Program-made: the position numbers and the translations under genes | From: a cyanobacterium PCC 7702 | Lineage (GTDB): Bacteria; Cyanobacteriota; Cyanobacteriia; Cyanobacteriales; Nostocaceae | NCBI GenBank assembly: GCA_000332255.1 | Contig: KB235926.1 | Location: 2,739,777-2,803,776, forward strand | Length of the DNA stretch: 64,000 nucleotides | Reading direction: 5' to 3' | Part shown: in pieces, positions 1 through 8,458 of the stretch | Layout of the letters: each line of letters opens with the position of its first letter | Position numbering within the stretch: position 1 is the stretch's first letter | Notes under the pieces: generated by a model | The model's database searches: none | Seen by the model: only the letters and a program-made list of their open reading frames with translations | Told to the model about the DNA's origin: nothing

Positions 1-387
1 AGAACAAACAGGAATTTTCTCTGCGTGGGCAAAGATTTCCCCTTCTCCTAACCCGTAAGGCATTATTAATTGTCTGCTTAACTGCCAGTTGTCGTTACCC
101 CAAATCCACTTTGGAACTGGATTAATATCAAAAAAGCGCAGCAACTCGTAACCCGTCGGATCGATCTGACCGCCACCCCAGAAATTCGTTCCTAATGGTA
201 TAACTTCCTTTGGTAGTTCTAAACTAGCTTCTAGGTGGGAAAGCAGCAGAATCCGCCCAGAAGGTGGATTGGTGGCAGCAAACAGCCAGCCGTGGTAAGT
301 TCGGGTACGGACATCCGAAACTGTTCCGCTGGCAAAGCTTCCCAAGCCGTTTGTAAGCAACCATTCTCTCGTATCTAAATCTACCAT
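1..387 (-). CDS. glycogen debranching enzyme, N-terminal part (runs off left edge)
   Basis: The minus-strand frame opens with ATG at 387 and stays open to the first base, giving 129 residues. The start MVDLDTREWLLTNGLG followed by GTVSDVRTRTYHGWLF is the N-terminal signature of the bacterial and archaeal amylo-alpha-1,6-glucosidase family, where the N-terminal beta-rich domain precedes a catalytic (alpha/alpha)6 barrel. The catalytic domain lies outside the window. Such enzymes remove alpha-1,6 branches during glycogen breakdown in the cytoplasm, which fits glgC 3 kb away. It is divergent from the peroxiredoxin gene, sharing a 144-base spacer. The family is recognised from the N-terminal motif only, so the exact specificity is inferred. 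Confidence 0.85.
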   Translation of the reverse strand, partial: MVDLDTREWLLTNGLGSFASGTVSDVRTRTYHGWLFAATNPPSGRILLLSHLEASLELPKEVIPLGTNFWGGGQIDPTGYELLRFFDINPVPKWIWGNDNWQLSRQLIMPYGLGEGEIFAHAEKIPVCS

Positions 388-517
388 TTGCTACTCAAAA
401 TCGTTATGAGTATGATATACTTGTAACAGTTCGTAAATAAAGCTGTCAGGGTGTGGACAGGAGAGCGTTACCTGTACACAAAGAGAAAGTAGGCAGCTAG
501 AAGACACACCTAAGTTC

Positions 518-523
518 AAGGAG
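518..523 (+). promoter_or_regulatory. ribosome binding site of the peroxiredoxin gene
   Basis: AAGGAG lies 8 bases before the ATG at 532 and fixes that start. Confidence 0.7.
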
Positions 524-531
524 AATTAGTT

Positions 532-1131
532 ATGTCAACAGAAGGATGCCTTCGTGTTGGTCAAAGCGCTCCCGATTTTACAGCCACAGCTGTAGTAGAT
601 CAGGAATTTAAAACGATCAAACTTTCCGACTATCGCGGTAAATATGTCGTTTTATTTTTCTATCCCCTAGACTTTACATTTGTTTGCCCTACTGAAATTA
701 TTGCCTTCAGCGATCGCTACGAAGATTTTAAGAAACTCAACACAGAAATTCTAGGTGTTTCTGTTGATAGCGAATTTTCCCACTTAGCATGGATTCAAAC
801 GGATCGCAAGCAGGGCGGTGTTGGCGACTTGAATTATCCTCTTGTTTCTGACATCAAGAAAGAAATCAGCGCTGCCTATAACGTTCTCGATCCTGCAGCT
901 GGCATTGCCTTACGGGGTTTATTTATTATTGACAAAGATGGTATCATTCAGCACGCTACCATTAACAACCTAGCCTTTGGTCGCAACGTTGATGAAACCC
1001 TGCGGACACTGCAAGCTATTCAGTACGTACAGTCTCACCCCGATGAAGTTTGTCCTGCTGGTTGGAAACCGGGCGACAAGACAATGATTCCCGATCCGGT
1101 GAAATCTAAAGTCTACTTTGCTGCTGTTTAA
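532..1131 (+). CDS. 2-Cys peroxiredoxin (thioredoxin peroxidase)
   Basis: This 199-residue protein is a typical 2-Cys peroxiredoxin that reduces H2O2 and organic peroxides using thioredoxin or NADPH-thioredoxin reductase C. The peroxidatic cysteine is C52 in the motif DFTFVCPTE and the resolving cysteine is C174 in [10 protein letters not shown]. The C-terminal tail after C174 is retained, including a YF-like element (VYFAAV), and a GG(V)G motif is present around residue 96; these two features mark the hyperoxidation-sensitive eukaryote/cyanobacterial type. The length is normal for the family. The gene is preceded by a good Shine-Dalgarno site and followed by a clear intrinsic terminator, so it is monocistronic. 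Confidence 0.97.
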   Translation: MSTEGCLRVGQSAPDFTATAVVDQEFKTIKLSDYRGKYVVLFFYPLDFTFVCPTEIIAFSDRYEDFKKLNTEILGVSVDSEFSHLAWIQTDRKQGGVGDLNYPLVSDIKKEISAAYNVLDPAAGIALRGLFIIDKDGIIQHATINNLAFGRNVDETLRTLQAIQYVQSHPDEVCPAGWKPGDKTMIPDPVKSKVYFAAV

Positions 1132-1162
1132 TACAGTAACAATAACAATACAGATAAATAAC

Positions 1163-1209
1163 AACCACAGATAAACATCTTTTGAGCTTGTCTATCTGTG
1201 GTTTTTTTG
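1163..1209 (+). terminator. intrinsic terminator of the peroxiredoxin gene
   Basis: An 11-base perfect inverted repeat (AACCACAGATA at 1163-1173, TATCTGTGGTT at 1193-1203) is followed directly by a T run. It lies 32 bases after the stop codon. Confidence 0.85.
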
Positions 1210-1245
1210 TGAGAGAAATTCAACAGCCATGGGGAAAAATGTCGA

Positions 1246-1419
1246 GTTTTTTGAGCTTGCAAAGTTGGACAAGCGTTAGGAGAACCTTTACCAGCTTAAT
1301 TTGTATTGGACAAACAAGGCAAGCTTCGCTACAAACATTTGTTTTCCTTTTTGCATCCCAATGACAGTGTCGACACTTTGCTGGCACAATTCCATTGTTT
1401 AGTTGAAAATTGTGGCTAA
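1246..1419 (+). pseudogene. relic of a second peroxiredoxin-like (AhpC/TSA) gene
   Basis: In the frame ending at the TAA of 1417-1419 the translation contains GEPLPA, an in-frame stop, then FVLDKQGKLRYKH and about 25 further residues ending in a short acidic/cysteine tail. The pattern LPAxFVxDxxGxIRYxH is the C-terminal core of the AhpC/TSA peroxiredoxin-like family. The N-terminal half and catalytic cysteine are missing and stops interrupt what remains, so this is a broken fragment. It lies directly downstream of the intact peroxiredoxin but is a different subfamily, so it is not a simple tandem copy. The assignment rests on a short motif and is moderately sure. Confidence 0.4.
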
Positions 1420-1474
1420 TGGTTAATAGTGAATAGCAATTAACAATTAACCATTTTAACTACTGCGAAAGTTT

Positions 1475-2488
1475 TTACAGCCTGATATTTTGCAAATGAC
1501 TGCGGGGGTTGTAGGTACGGATAGCACGAATTTTTTCATAATACTCTCGCTCTTGGGAACTAATTTCTCTGGGAGGGGCGATCGCGATCTTCACCAGTTG
1601 ATCGCCACGTCCGCCTTTTGGCTGCGGCCAGCCTTTACCCCGCAAGCGTAAAGTTTGACCAGAACGTACTCCCGCAGGAAGTTTGACATTAACGCTACCA
1701 TCGGGTGTAGGTACTTCCACGGATGCTCCCAGTACAGCTTCATCAGGGGTAATGGGTACCTCGCAGACGAGATTGTCTCCTTCAAATTGAAAGAAGGGAT
1801 GGGGTTGCAGTTCCACCTTTAAATACAGGTCACCCCGCTGTTGGGTGAAGGGATTGATTTGTCCTTTACCTCGTACCCGCAGACGAGTTCCCGGCTTAGC
1901 TCCAGGGGGGATGCGAACATCAATAGTTTCGCTGCCTAAATTAAAGCGCTTTTGGACACCGTGAAAGGCTTCCGAAAAAGTGAGGGAAATTGTAGCTTCG
2001 CTATCTTGGGTAGCACCTGCAGTCCCGATATCTTGAAAGCCAAAATCACCAAAGCCGCCAAAACCGCCCGGGGGAGCACCTGTTGCTCCTCCTGCTGTGG
2101 AAGTGCGATAGGTATAGGTTTTTCGTCCACCGCGAGTGCCACCGGCAAAGCGTCCTAACAACTCATTGATAAAATCGTCAAAACTGCTGTATTGGCTGAA
2201 GTCAAAGCCACCGGTATCAAAGCCAACACCACCGCCGGGGAATCCTTGACCAACTTGTTTCCAGTATTGACCGAATTGGTCGTATTTGCTACGTTTGTCC
2301 GGATCTGATAAAACTTCGTAAGCTTCGTTAATTTCCTTGAAGCGCGCTTCTGCTTGTTTGTTACCAGGATTGACATCGGGGTGGTACTTGCGAGCTAACT
2401 TCCGAAAGGCTTGTTTAATTTCCTCTGGACTGGCAGTTTTACTAACCCCCAAAATTGCATAATAGTCTTTGAAATCGGTTGCAGCCAT
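1475..2488 (-). CDS. type II J-domain co-chaperone (DnaJ/CbpA-like)
   Basis: The 337-residue protein has an N-terminal J domain (about residues 8-73) with the essential HPD motif in [11 protein letters not shown], a glycine/phenylalanine-rich linker (about 80-160), and the two beta-sandwich C-terminal substrate-binding domains of DnaJ (about 165-325, with [20 protein letters not shown]). There is no CxxCxGxG zinc finger, so it is type II, like CbpA or the extra DnaJ paralogues of cyanobacteria. It stimulates DnaK ATPase and delivers unfolded proteins. No dnaK is adjacent. The gene is 128 bases downstream of the P-loop kinase on the same strand and may be transcribed alone. Confidence 0.93.
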   Translation of the reverse strand: MAATDFKDYYAILGVSKTASPEEIKQAFRKLARKYHPDVNPGNKQAEARFKEINEAYEVLSDPDKRSKYDQFGQYWKQVGQGFPGGGVGFDTGGFDFSQYSSFDDFINELLGRFAGGTRGGRKTYTYRTSTAGGATGAPPGGFGGFGDFGFQDIGTAGATQDSEATISLTFSEAFHGVQKRFNLGSETIDVRIPPGAKPGTRLRVRGKGQINPFTQQRGDLYLKVELQPHPFFQFEGDNLVCEVPITPDEAVLGASVEVPTPDGSVNVKLPAGVRSGQTLRLRGKGWPQPKGGRGDQLVKIAIAPPREISSQEREYYEKIRAIRTYNPRSHLQNIRL

Positions 2489-2616
2489 CTACCAGCCTCC
2501 ACTAGCAATTCCCTTTATTTTGATTTACCTTAGTAATGTTTGAGTCCCTACTTGGGCATTTAGTATAATTCCAGGCATGTTAAGTCTGATTTTAAGTTAA
2601 CAGACTTTAGATAAAA

Positions 2617-3132
2617 TCAAGTTCGGTTCTTGCTCACTGCACAAGCGCAATTTCCGTACTTTTGTAGTTGCCAGCGCCAGCAAATTAAGCAGTCTAATCC
2701 TTCTTCCAGGCTGGGAGGAGCATCTTTTAGTTTGTGGTACATTCGAAAAATCACCTCTTCTGGCACTTGACGCTTTCGCCTTTTATTGCGTGCCAAACAC
2801 AGCCAAAGTGGTGTGGCGACCCAAATTCCCACAATTTGAGTAAAACCGATGTCGCGAGCAAAGGTAATAATTTCGCGGCGTTGGTGTCGCTGGGCGTTAG
2901 TGGCATCATAAATTGCTGTTGCATCTTTGGCGATCGCCAAACGAAACTGCCGTTGGATTTCTTGCCAAATTAATGACCACGGTCCCTGAATCGCTTCATC
3001 GCCAAACAGTTGTCGCCGGATGGCATCGGTGGAAATCAATTGTCTCTGGGGGCATTCTGTCAGCAATTGTTTTGCCAGAGTTGACTTACCGCTACCGGGA
3101 ACACCAATTAGTAACAGTAGTTTAGCCATCAT
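2617..3132 (-). CDS. small P-loop kinase-like ATP-binding protein
   Basis: A 171-residue protein consisting of a single P-loop domain. The Walker A motif is GVPGSGKST at about residues 7-15 after a hydrophobic strand (KLLLLI), and the order of elements (a later IYDATNAQRHQRREII segment and a basic RNKRRKRQVPEE lid) matches the AAA_33/zeta-toxin-like and T4 polynucleotide-kinase-like predicted kinases. The phosphate acceptor is not known for these proteins. The start ATG at 3132 is followed by a second ATG at 3129; either may be used. It lies 150 bases downstream of glgC on the same strand, separated by inverted repeats, so co-transcription is doubtful. Confidence 0.75.
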   Translation of the reverse strand: MMAKLLLLIGVPGSGKSTLAKQLLTECPQRQLISTDAIRRQLFGDEAIQGPWSLIWQEIQRQFRLAIAKDATAIYDATNAQRHQRREIITFARDIGFTQIVGIWVATPLWLCLARNKRRKRQVPEEVIFRMYHKLKDAPPSLEEGLDCLICWRWQLQKYGNCACAVSKNRT

Positions 3133-3223
3133 GCCCTTTGTTAGTAGTTAGTGGGTGGTGGGTAGTAGGTTGATTGTGGTCAGTTATTTGCTGTTAATTA
3201 CTAACCACAAGTCCCCTGCTTAT

Positions 3224-3260
3224 CTTCCCCATGGGTGGGGAAGCTTGGGAAAAATTTCCC
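3224..3260. repeat. two adjacent small inverted repeats between glgC and the kinase gene
   Basis: CTTCCCC (3224-3230) pairs with GGGGAAG (3237-3243), and GGGAAAAATTTCCC (3247-3260) is a nearly self-complementary block beside it. There is no clear T run on the minus strand after the stems, so a terminator role for glgC is possible but not shown. Confidence 0.4.
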
Positions 3261-3282
3261 CAACCCGAGTAGCAATTACTAA

Positions 3283-4572
3283 CTAAATTATCGTTCCATC
3301 AGGTATGACAGCATTTTTGAGTACAACGACAATGCCATTGCGGATGTAAAAACCTTGGTTTTCACGTTCGGCTTCTTGAATGTTGTCTTTGTTGACGATT
3401 TGCACGTCACAGCCTATGTGAGTATTTTTGTCAATGATGGCACGGCGAATAATCGTGTTAGCACCGATACCCAAGGGTATGCTGTGATGCTGGCATTCCA
3501 AGTGGTTTTCAGCAAATGGCTGGTAGTAGTCTGCGCCCATGATTAGAGAATCTTGAATAACACAGCCACTTTCAATCCGCGATCGCACTCCCAGAACCGA
3601 ATTTTCTACACGGCAGTTTTTGAGAATGCAACCTTCACTAATAATTGATTGCTTGACTTGACAATCCAATAATTTGCTTGGAGGTAAGTAACGAGCACGG
3701 GTATAAATCGGTGCTTGTTCGTCGTAAAAACTAAAGGGCGGATGGGGTTGCTTGGTCAGCGCTAGATTTGCATTATAAAAAGCCTCGATTGTTCCAATGT
3801 CTTCCCAGTAGCCATCGAATAAATAGGCTTGAATGTTGTAGTCCTTAGCTGAATTGGGAATGATTTCTTTCCCGAAATCCGTACTTTCTAAAGATTCTTT
3901 CAACAACTTGATCAAAACGTCTTTTTTAAAGACATAAATCCCCATGGAGGCAATGTAAGGCTGGTTCTCGGCTTGGTATTTGTCTAAACCAAGAATGGTA
4001 GTATCAACCGCCATTTTCTTTAAGGCCTCGCCTTTGGGTTTTTCACTAAAGTCGATTACTCTTCCGGAGCGATCGATTTTCATTAAGCCAAAGTCGGAAG
4101 CGCGACGCTCGTCAATGGGGATAACTGAAAGGGTAATATCAGCGTTTGTCTCCCGATGACGTTGAATGAACAGGCGATAGTCCATACGGTAGAGATGATC
4201 GCCCGACAGGATTAGATATTCGTCTACATCCCATTCTTGAAACAGCCACAGGTACTGACGAACAGCGTCTGCTGTACCCTGGAACCAGTTAAGGTTCTCT
4301 GGTGTTTGCTGAGCTGCCAAGACTTCTACAAATCCCTCAGTAAAACCAGAAAAGTTGTAGGTACGGGCGATGTGGCGATTCAATGAAGCCGAGTTGAATT
4401 GTGTCAGGACGTAGATTTTGAATATTTCAGAATTTATACAATTACTGACAGGGATGTCTATTAGGCGATACTTACCTGCTAGTGGTACTGCTGGTTTAGC
4501 GCGTAGCTTAGTTAGCGGATATAGGCGGGTACCTGCACCGCCACCGAGAATGATTGCCAAAACTCTTTTCAC
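3283..4572 (-). CDS. glgC: glucose-1-phosphate adenylyltransferase (ADP-glucose pyrophosphorylase)
   Basis: This 429-residue enzyme makes ADP-glucose from glucose-1-phosphate and ATP, the committed step of glycogen synthesis. The N-terminal nucleotidyltransferase signature [13 protein letters not shown] is followed by [21 protein letters not shown] cut across two motifs, [10 protein letters not shown] for substrate binding, and a C-terminal left-handed beta-helix that carries the 3-phosphoglycerate/phosphate allosteric region (last residues [17 protein letters not shown]). The length is standard for the cyanobacterial/plant small-subunit class. The start is GTG at 4572 with GGGAG about 9 bases upstream. 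Confidence 0.98.
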   Translation of the reverse strand: MKRVLAIILGGGAGTRLYPLTKLRAKPAVPLAGKYRLIDIPVSNCINSEIFKIYVLTQFNSASLNRHIARTYNFSGFTEGFVEVLAAQQTPENLNWFQGTADAVRQYLWLFQEWDVDEYLILSGDHLYRMDYRLFIQRHRETNADITLSVIPIDERRASDFGLMKIDRSGRVIDFSEKPKGEALKKMAVDTTILGLDKYQAENQPYIASMGIYVFKKDVLIKLLKESLESTDFGKEIIPNSAKDYNIQAYLFDGYWEDIGTIEAFYNANLALTKQPHPPFSFYDEQAPIYTRARYLPPSKLLDCQVKQSIISEGCILKNCRVENSVLGVRSRIESGCVIQDSLIMGADYYQPFAENHLECQHHSIPLGIGANTIIRRAIIDKNTHIGCDVQIVNKDNIQEAERENQGFYIRNGIVVVLKNAVIPDGTII

Positions 4573-4762
4573 AAGTTTTCTCCCGACTGCCTTTCAACTC
4601 TCACCTACAGTTTAGGACTGTCTGTACCTGCTGATAAGGGGGATCTAAAGATTTATATGCTGTTTAGTTTGCTGTTTGCTACCATCAAATCCGCCGCCTT
4701 ATCGCTGCTATTACAGAGAAAAAGGTATTGATTTATATTCTGACATGGTAGTTTCATGGTAG

Positions 4763-4954
4763 TTTAACCGCACTTTTGGCGACAAAATCGCACTGGCTAA
4801 CAAGTTTAGATGCTTTCCCAAAGATAGTTATGGCCATGGAGAAGTTGCTCGTCTGTTTAGGGTAGCATTGAATACTTATTTCCCGAAAGGCCGTCTTTAC
4901 CACTCACGTTTGCCTGTTTCAGGACAGCAATGTCATCTTGATGAACTCATTTAG
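4763..4954 (+). pseudogene. unrecognised coding remnant
   Basis: A 63-codon open frame ends with TAG at 4952. Its translation looks protein-like rather than random (LANKFRCFPKDSYGHGEVAR, then LFRVALNTYFPKGRLYHSRL), with a mixed, charged, aromatic composition. There is no ATG, GTG or TTG start in it. The same frame has an ATG at 4745 followed five codons later by TAG at 4760, which suggests a gene of which the start was disabled by a stop. I do not recognise the family. It could also be a chance frame. Confidence 0.3.
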
Positions 4955-5447
4955 CTTTCGAGAGTTCATTCACAAATCCCCCTGTATACACTTTTCCAGA
5001 TGTGGAAAATCGGGTTCAAGTGCCTATACTCAAATTAAGCTAGCAAATTCACGAGTAGAAATTGCCTGTCTGGATATAGAGTTAACCAAATTTTGTCCAT
5101 GACTAAGTATGTACGCAAAACCTTAACTTCCTGTGACTGACAACAACTCAACCTCTTGGTTTCGTAGCTGTTTTCGGACAGCTTTATATTGAGCGATCGC
5201 TCTTTTTTGCTAATTTTCATCATCAGCCAGCAGCAACCGAAAAGAAAAATCGCCGAGCCTAATATATATAGCTAGTTATTTTTTGTCCACAATAGTAAAA
5301 TACAGAAATAGCAACTTGGCGCTAACATTGCTCTCAAGTAGTTTTCAAACTTAGATAAATATAAAACACCTGCGCTTCCTGGCTGTTGAGATTGTCGAAG
5401 CTCTAGCTGCAAAATCCGTAATTCTAATTGTGTAACGGAGAAATATA

Positions 5448-5495
5448 AAAAAGGTAAAAGGCAAAAGGATGAATTTTTCCTTTTCCTTTTTCCTT
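5448..5495. repeat. imperfect A/T-rich hairpin
   Basis: An A-rich arm with repeated AAAAGG units (5448-5469) is mirrored by a T-rich arm of CCTTTT units (5478-5495). It lies 20 bases beyond the stop of the gene at 5515, so it could act as that gene's terminator on the minus strand; similar hairpins are common between genes in cyanobacteria. Confidence 0.5.
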
Positions 5496-5514
5496 CTAGT
5501 CCTAAACCTGATGC

Positions 5515-5724
5515 TTATTTGTTAATCTTAGCTCGAGCATCTTTAACTGCGGCAAAGAAAAACAATCCCGTCAGTGGAATGCTTAGTGCCAAGATGATAC
5601 TGGTAGTTTGATTGCCTAAATCCGGTTGTCCGGAACTAAGTTCAAAAATCGAACCGACCGCTGCGATCGCTGCAACGCAGGAGCAAGCAAGGAACAAACC
5701 GCTCTTTGGAGTCATGATATTCAT
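5515..5724 (-). CDS. small two-helix membrane protein, unknown function
   Basis: The frame is open from 5778 but that start overlaps def by 38 bases. The ATG at 5724 (MNIMTPKSGLFLACS) gives a 69-residue protein that begins 16 bases after the def stop, and I prefer it. Two hydrophobic segments are visible, about residues 7-27 (GLFLACSCVAAIAAVGSIF) and 41-60 (IILALSIPLTGLFFFAAV), with a short basic C-terminus (KDARAKINK) that would be cytoplasmic. It is probably co-transcribed with def. I do not recognise a family, and no function follows from the sequence. Confidence 0.7.
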   Translation of the reverse strand: MNIMTPKSGLFLACSCVAAIAAVGSIFELSSGQPDLGNQTTSIILALSIPLTGLFFFAAVKDARAKINK

Positions 5725-5740
5725 AAGCAGGTGCACCACC

Positions 5741-6304
5741 CTAGGCAACTGGTTTAACAGATTGATACGAGAAGCCATGTTTGGATAGCTCCTGCGCTAA
5801 AGCTATAGAATTCTCTACCCGATCTACAAACACCACACCATTAAGGTGGTCTATTTCATGTTGAATGCAACGTCCGAGCAGTTCCCCAGCTTTTAAAGTT
5901 TTAGGACGCCCGTACTCGTCTTTATAAGCGATTTCTACCATCTGCGGGCGCTTGACGTCCATATAAACCCCTGGAATGCTCAGACATCCTTCTTGAGCAA
6001 CGCAAATTTCACGACTCAACTGTTTGATAACAGGGTTAATTAATATCAATGGTGGATTGGCTGGGTTATCCGGTTCAATGTCAATGACTATTATTTGCTT
6101 GTTAATCCCTACTTGGGGTGCAGCCAGACCTATACCATCTTGACTGTACATTGTCTGTAGCATTTCCCGTGCCAATTTGCGTACTTCATCATCTACTTTG
6201 GCAACACGCTTAGCTTCTTGACGCAGAATGCGATCGCCCAGATAATGCAGTTTTAAGGGCGGATTCTGTAACTTTTTCTTTTCAACAGCAATTTCCAGAG
6301 GCAT
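5741..6304 (-). CDS. def: peptide deformylase
   Basis: This 187-residue metalloenzyme removes the formyl group from the initiating methionine of nascent proteins. All three family motifs are present: GIGLAAPQVG (motif 1), EGCLSIP with the metal-ligand cysteine (motif 2), and QHEIDHLNG with the HExxH metal-binding histidines and catalytic glutamate (motif 3). Length is usual for a type 1B enzyme. It is followed closely by a small membrane-protein gene on the same strand. Confidence 0.98.
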   Translation of the reverse strand: MPLEIAVEKKKLQNPPLKLHYLGDRILRQEAKRVAKVDDEVRKLAREMLQTMYSQDGIGLAAPQVGINKQIIVIDIEPDNPANPPLILINPVIKQLSREICVAQEGCLSIPGVYMDVKRPQMVEIAYKDEYGRPKTLKAGELLGRCIQHEIDHLNGVVFVDRVENSIALAQELSKHGFSYQSVKPVA

Positions 6305-6914
6305 GCTCTTCTAACTCACTTAATATGGATTGGAAATGATTCCGCTTTACTTTCATCTTAGCAACGATAAGATATGCAAATCTTCAGTGTCAAAACTAAA
6401 CTCTGAAAAATTTACCCAGGACGGCTTTATCCCACAACCGCACTGAAATAACCCTCATTTGCAAGCAATCTCGAATGTCGAAATGAAATATTTAATAAAA
6501 ATTGTTTATTGTGATAAAGTAAATTTATATCTAAGTATTTTATTGCCAATCAAGCAGTTAGATAAAACTATTCAACTAATTTTCTAGGTAAGGCACAAAG
6601 GTAGTAACCGAATGAGTGCCATTCAGAGACCACCTTCTGTGCTATAAAACCAACAAACTATTAACCTATCAATGATGACACTTGATAGGTGCCCCTTTTA
6701 TTATCTAATTGCAGTTACAGAATTTCTACAATGCAATAACTGCATTAACATACTGTAATAATTCTCTGGCGCCAAAGCTTCTAACTCCAGAACAGTCCTG
6801 GCTGCATTTTTGGGATAATGATGTAGAAATTTCCAATCCTGAGTTCTTGCCACTATCACCGTACCCTCTGGTCAACTACTTCCCGTCGCCAACAAGAGTG
6901 CGGTGAGTTCCTTC
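6305..6914. other. spacer between def and the TnpB relic
   Basis: About 600 bases without a gene. It holds the def promoter region, a hairpin at 6664-6690, and at its right end the sequence that would have been the 3' flank of the TnpB relic. The 65-codon plus-strand frame at 6709-6906 reads across that flank and is not accepted as a gene. Confidence 0.5.
6664..6700 (+). terminator. perfect 9-bp hairpin followed by T-rich sequence
   Basis: ACCTATCAA (6664-6672) pairs exactly with TTGATAGGT (6682-6690), then GCCCCTTTTATTAT follows. It has terminator form on the plus strand but no gene ends just before it. It may be the outer hairpin of the decayed transposon or the end of a short untranslated transcript. 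Confidence 0.4.
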
Positions 6915-7450
6915 CTAACAAAGCAGTTGAGAAAATAGACTGATTGACCGCCGTAGTAAGTTTGAGAAAGTCCTCCCCCGAATATTCACCGCCGCATTTT
7001 CATCCCCATGGTACTTACAACCACACCTGTGACACCAAAATTCAACCCGAGACAGGCGATTCCCACGCTCAATATGCCAACAGTAGCAGCATTTTTGACT
7101 AGTGTAACGAGGGTCAACAAAATCAAGCTTCACGCCTTTGACTTCGGCTTTGCAACTAACAAATGCTTAGACTCTACCGCCAATATTCGTGAGGTCTTCA
7201 CAAACCAACATGACACCGGACAGAATAAACTGAACCAAACCCTTGTTCAGTACGCAGTACAATTGTGTGCCATTTGCCAAGCCGTTTTCCCATCCATGTT
7301 TGCACGCAAGATTGAACGACTGAGACAGCACCGCAGGCGTTTCCATGTTGGATGGAAGTTGGATGCCAATCGTTGTTTGCACAAGAAAATTGTACCTTCA
7401 CACAGACGTGATATTGTCTGCAAATTGCAAAGATTGTGTGTCGATATCGA
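6915..7450 (-). mobile_element. decayed IS200/IS605-type TnpB (OrfB) relic
   Basis: The minus strand encodes the C-terminal zinc-ribbon of TnpB: FVDPRYTSQKCCYC, then FWCHRCGCKYHGDENAAVNI, giving the CxxC...CxxC zinc ligands and the terminal D-N-AAxNI signature (6915-7133). Upstream in another frame is LVCEDLTNI (about 7200), the conserved strand carrying the RuvC glutamate. Stops and frame changes at about 7160 and 7200, and loss of the N-terminal half, show that it is dead. No tnpA is visible. The relic ends about 60 bases before the ribosome binding site of the potassium-channel gene. Confidence 0.8.
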
Positions 7451-7508
7451 CGCTCTTATTCCTCCCTACACCGCTTCGCTGTTGCTGGGGTCCTGAGGAG
7501 GATTTAGA

Positions 7509-8401
7509 ATGAAAAAAGCAGTTCCCAAAGTCTCCGTGTCGCGTATGATCGATCCTCAGGGTGGTTTCAAGGTCGTGCGCAAAGGAGTATCAAATTCTCA
7601 ATGGGGAGATTTGTACCATTGGCTAGTTTCTCTTTCCTGGCCTCGATTTTTGACATTAATTAGTTTAGGTTATGTAACCGTTAATACTCTATTTGCCCTA
7701 GCATATCTAGCAGGTGGAGATGGAATTGCCAACGCGCATCCTGGTAGCTTTTTGGATGCTTTTTTTTCAGCGTTCAAACTATGGCATCTATTGGCTACGG
7801 GGCCATGTATCCCAAAACACTATACGCTAACGTAATAGTAACTATAGAATCCTTTTTGGGATTGATGGGACTAGCAGTGGGAACCGGACTGATATTTGCA
7901 AGGTTTTCCCTGTTGAGGGCGCGAGTTATATTTAGCCGCGTAGCAGTCATTACACCGCACAACGGTGTTCCAACTTTCATGTTTCGAGTGGCAAACGAAC
8001 GTCAAAATTGGATTTTAGAAGCACAAGTCCGAGTAACTTTGGTACGCAATGAAATTACTGCTGAAGGATACATGATGCGGCGATTTTATGACATGTGTCT
8101 ACTTCGCAGTCAAACACCGCTTTTTGCGTTGACTTGGACAGTCATGCATCCCATTGATGAAAAAAGTCCCTTATACAGAATGACACCAGAACAGATGTAT
8201 GAGGATGACATAGAAATATTGGTCACTCTCACTGGACTTGATGAAACTGTATCGCAGACAATTCACGCCCGTCACTCTTTCGTTACTGAAGAAATTCTTT
8301 GGAATATGCGCTTTGTAGATATTCTTTCTAAGACGCGGGATGGTAAGCGCAGCGTAGACTACTCTCGTTTTCATGAGGTTATAACGCTCTCGGGAAATTA
8401 G
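7509..8401 (+). pseudogene. KirBac-type inward-rectifier K+ channel, split by a frameshift in a T8 run
   Basis: Two overlapping frames together make one ordinary prokaryotic Kir channel of about 297 residues. The first (from ATG 7509, with AGGAGG at 7497-7502) gives the slide helix and TM1 up to PGSFLDAFF; the second continues with SVQTMASIGYGAMYP, the pore helix and TIGYG-like selectivity filter, then TM2 (ESFLGLMGLAVGTGLIFARFS) and the immunoglobulin-like cytoplasmic domain to SGN. The frames join at the T8 run 7760-7767; nine T's would restore one reading frame. Everything else is intact and well conserved, so the break is recent, a sequence error, or bypassed by slippage. Confidence 0.88.
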
Positions 8402-8404
8402 TAA

Positions 8405-8422
8405 CAAGCGATAAATCGCTTG
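8405..8422. repeat. 8-bp perfect hairpin after the channel gene
   Basis: CAAGCGAT (8405-8412) and ATCGCTTG (8415-8422) form a perfect stem with a two-base gap, just after the channel stop codon. A T-rich stretch follows about 15 bases later, so a weak terminator is possible. Confidence 0.4.
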
Positions 8423-8458
8423 CTATTAACAACAGTTTTTCTTGAAATTTGATTTGAT

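Larger units (their letters stand above)
4573..5514. other. long spacer upstream of glgC
   Basis: This 940-base AT-rich stretch should hold the glgC promoter at its left end. It contains one open fragment (4763-4954, listed separately) and an A/T-rich hairpin near 5450. A 62-codon minus-strand frame at 5035-5223 has no start signal or recognisable motif and was not accepted. Confidence 0.6.

Noticed and set aside
5035-5223. 62-codon minus-strand frame upstream of glgC
   Set aside because: No ribosome site, no recognisable motif, AT-rich composition like the surrounding spacer.
6709-6906. 65-codon plus-strand frame left of the TnpB relic
   Set aside because: It reads across the presumed transposon flank on the wrong strand and lacks a start signal.
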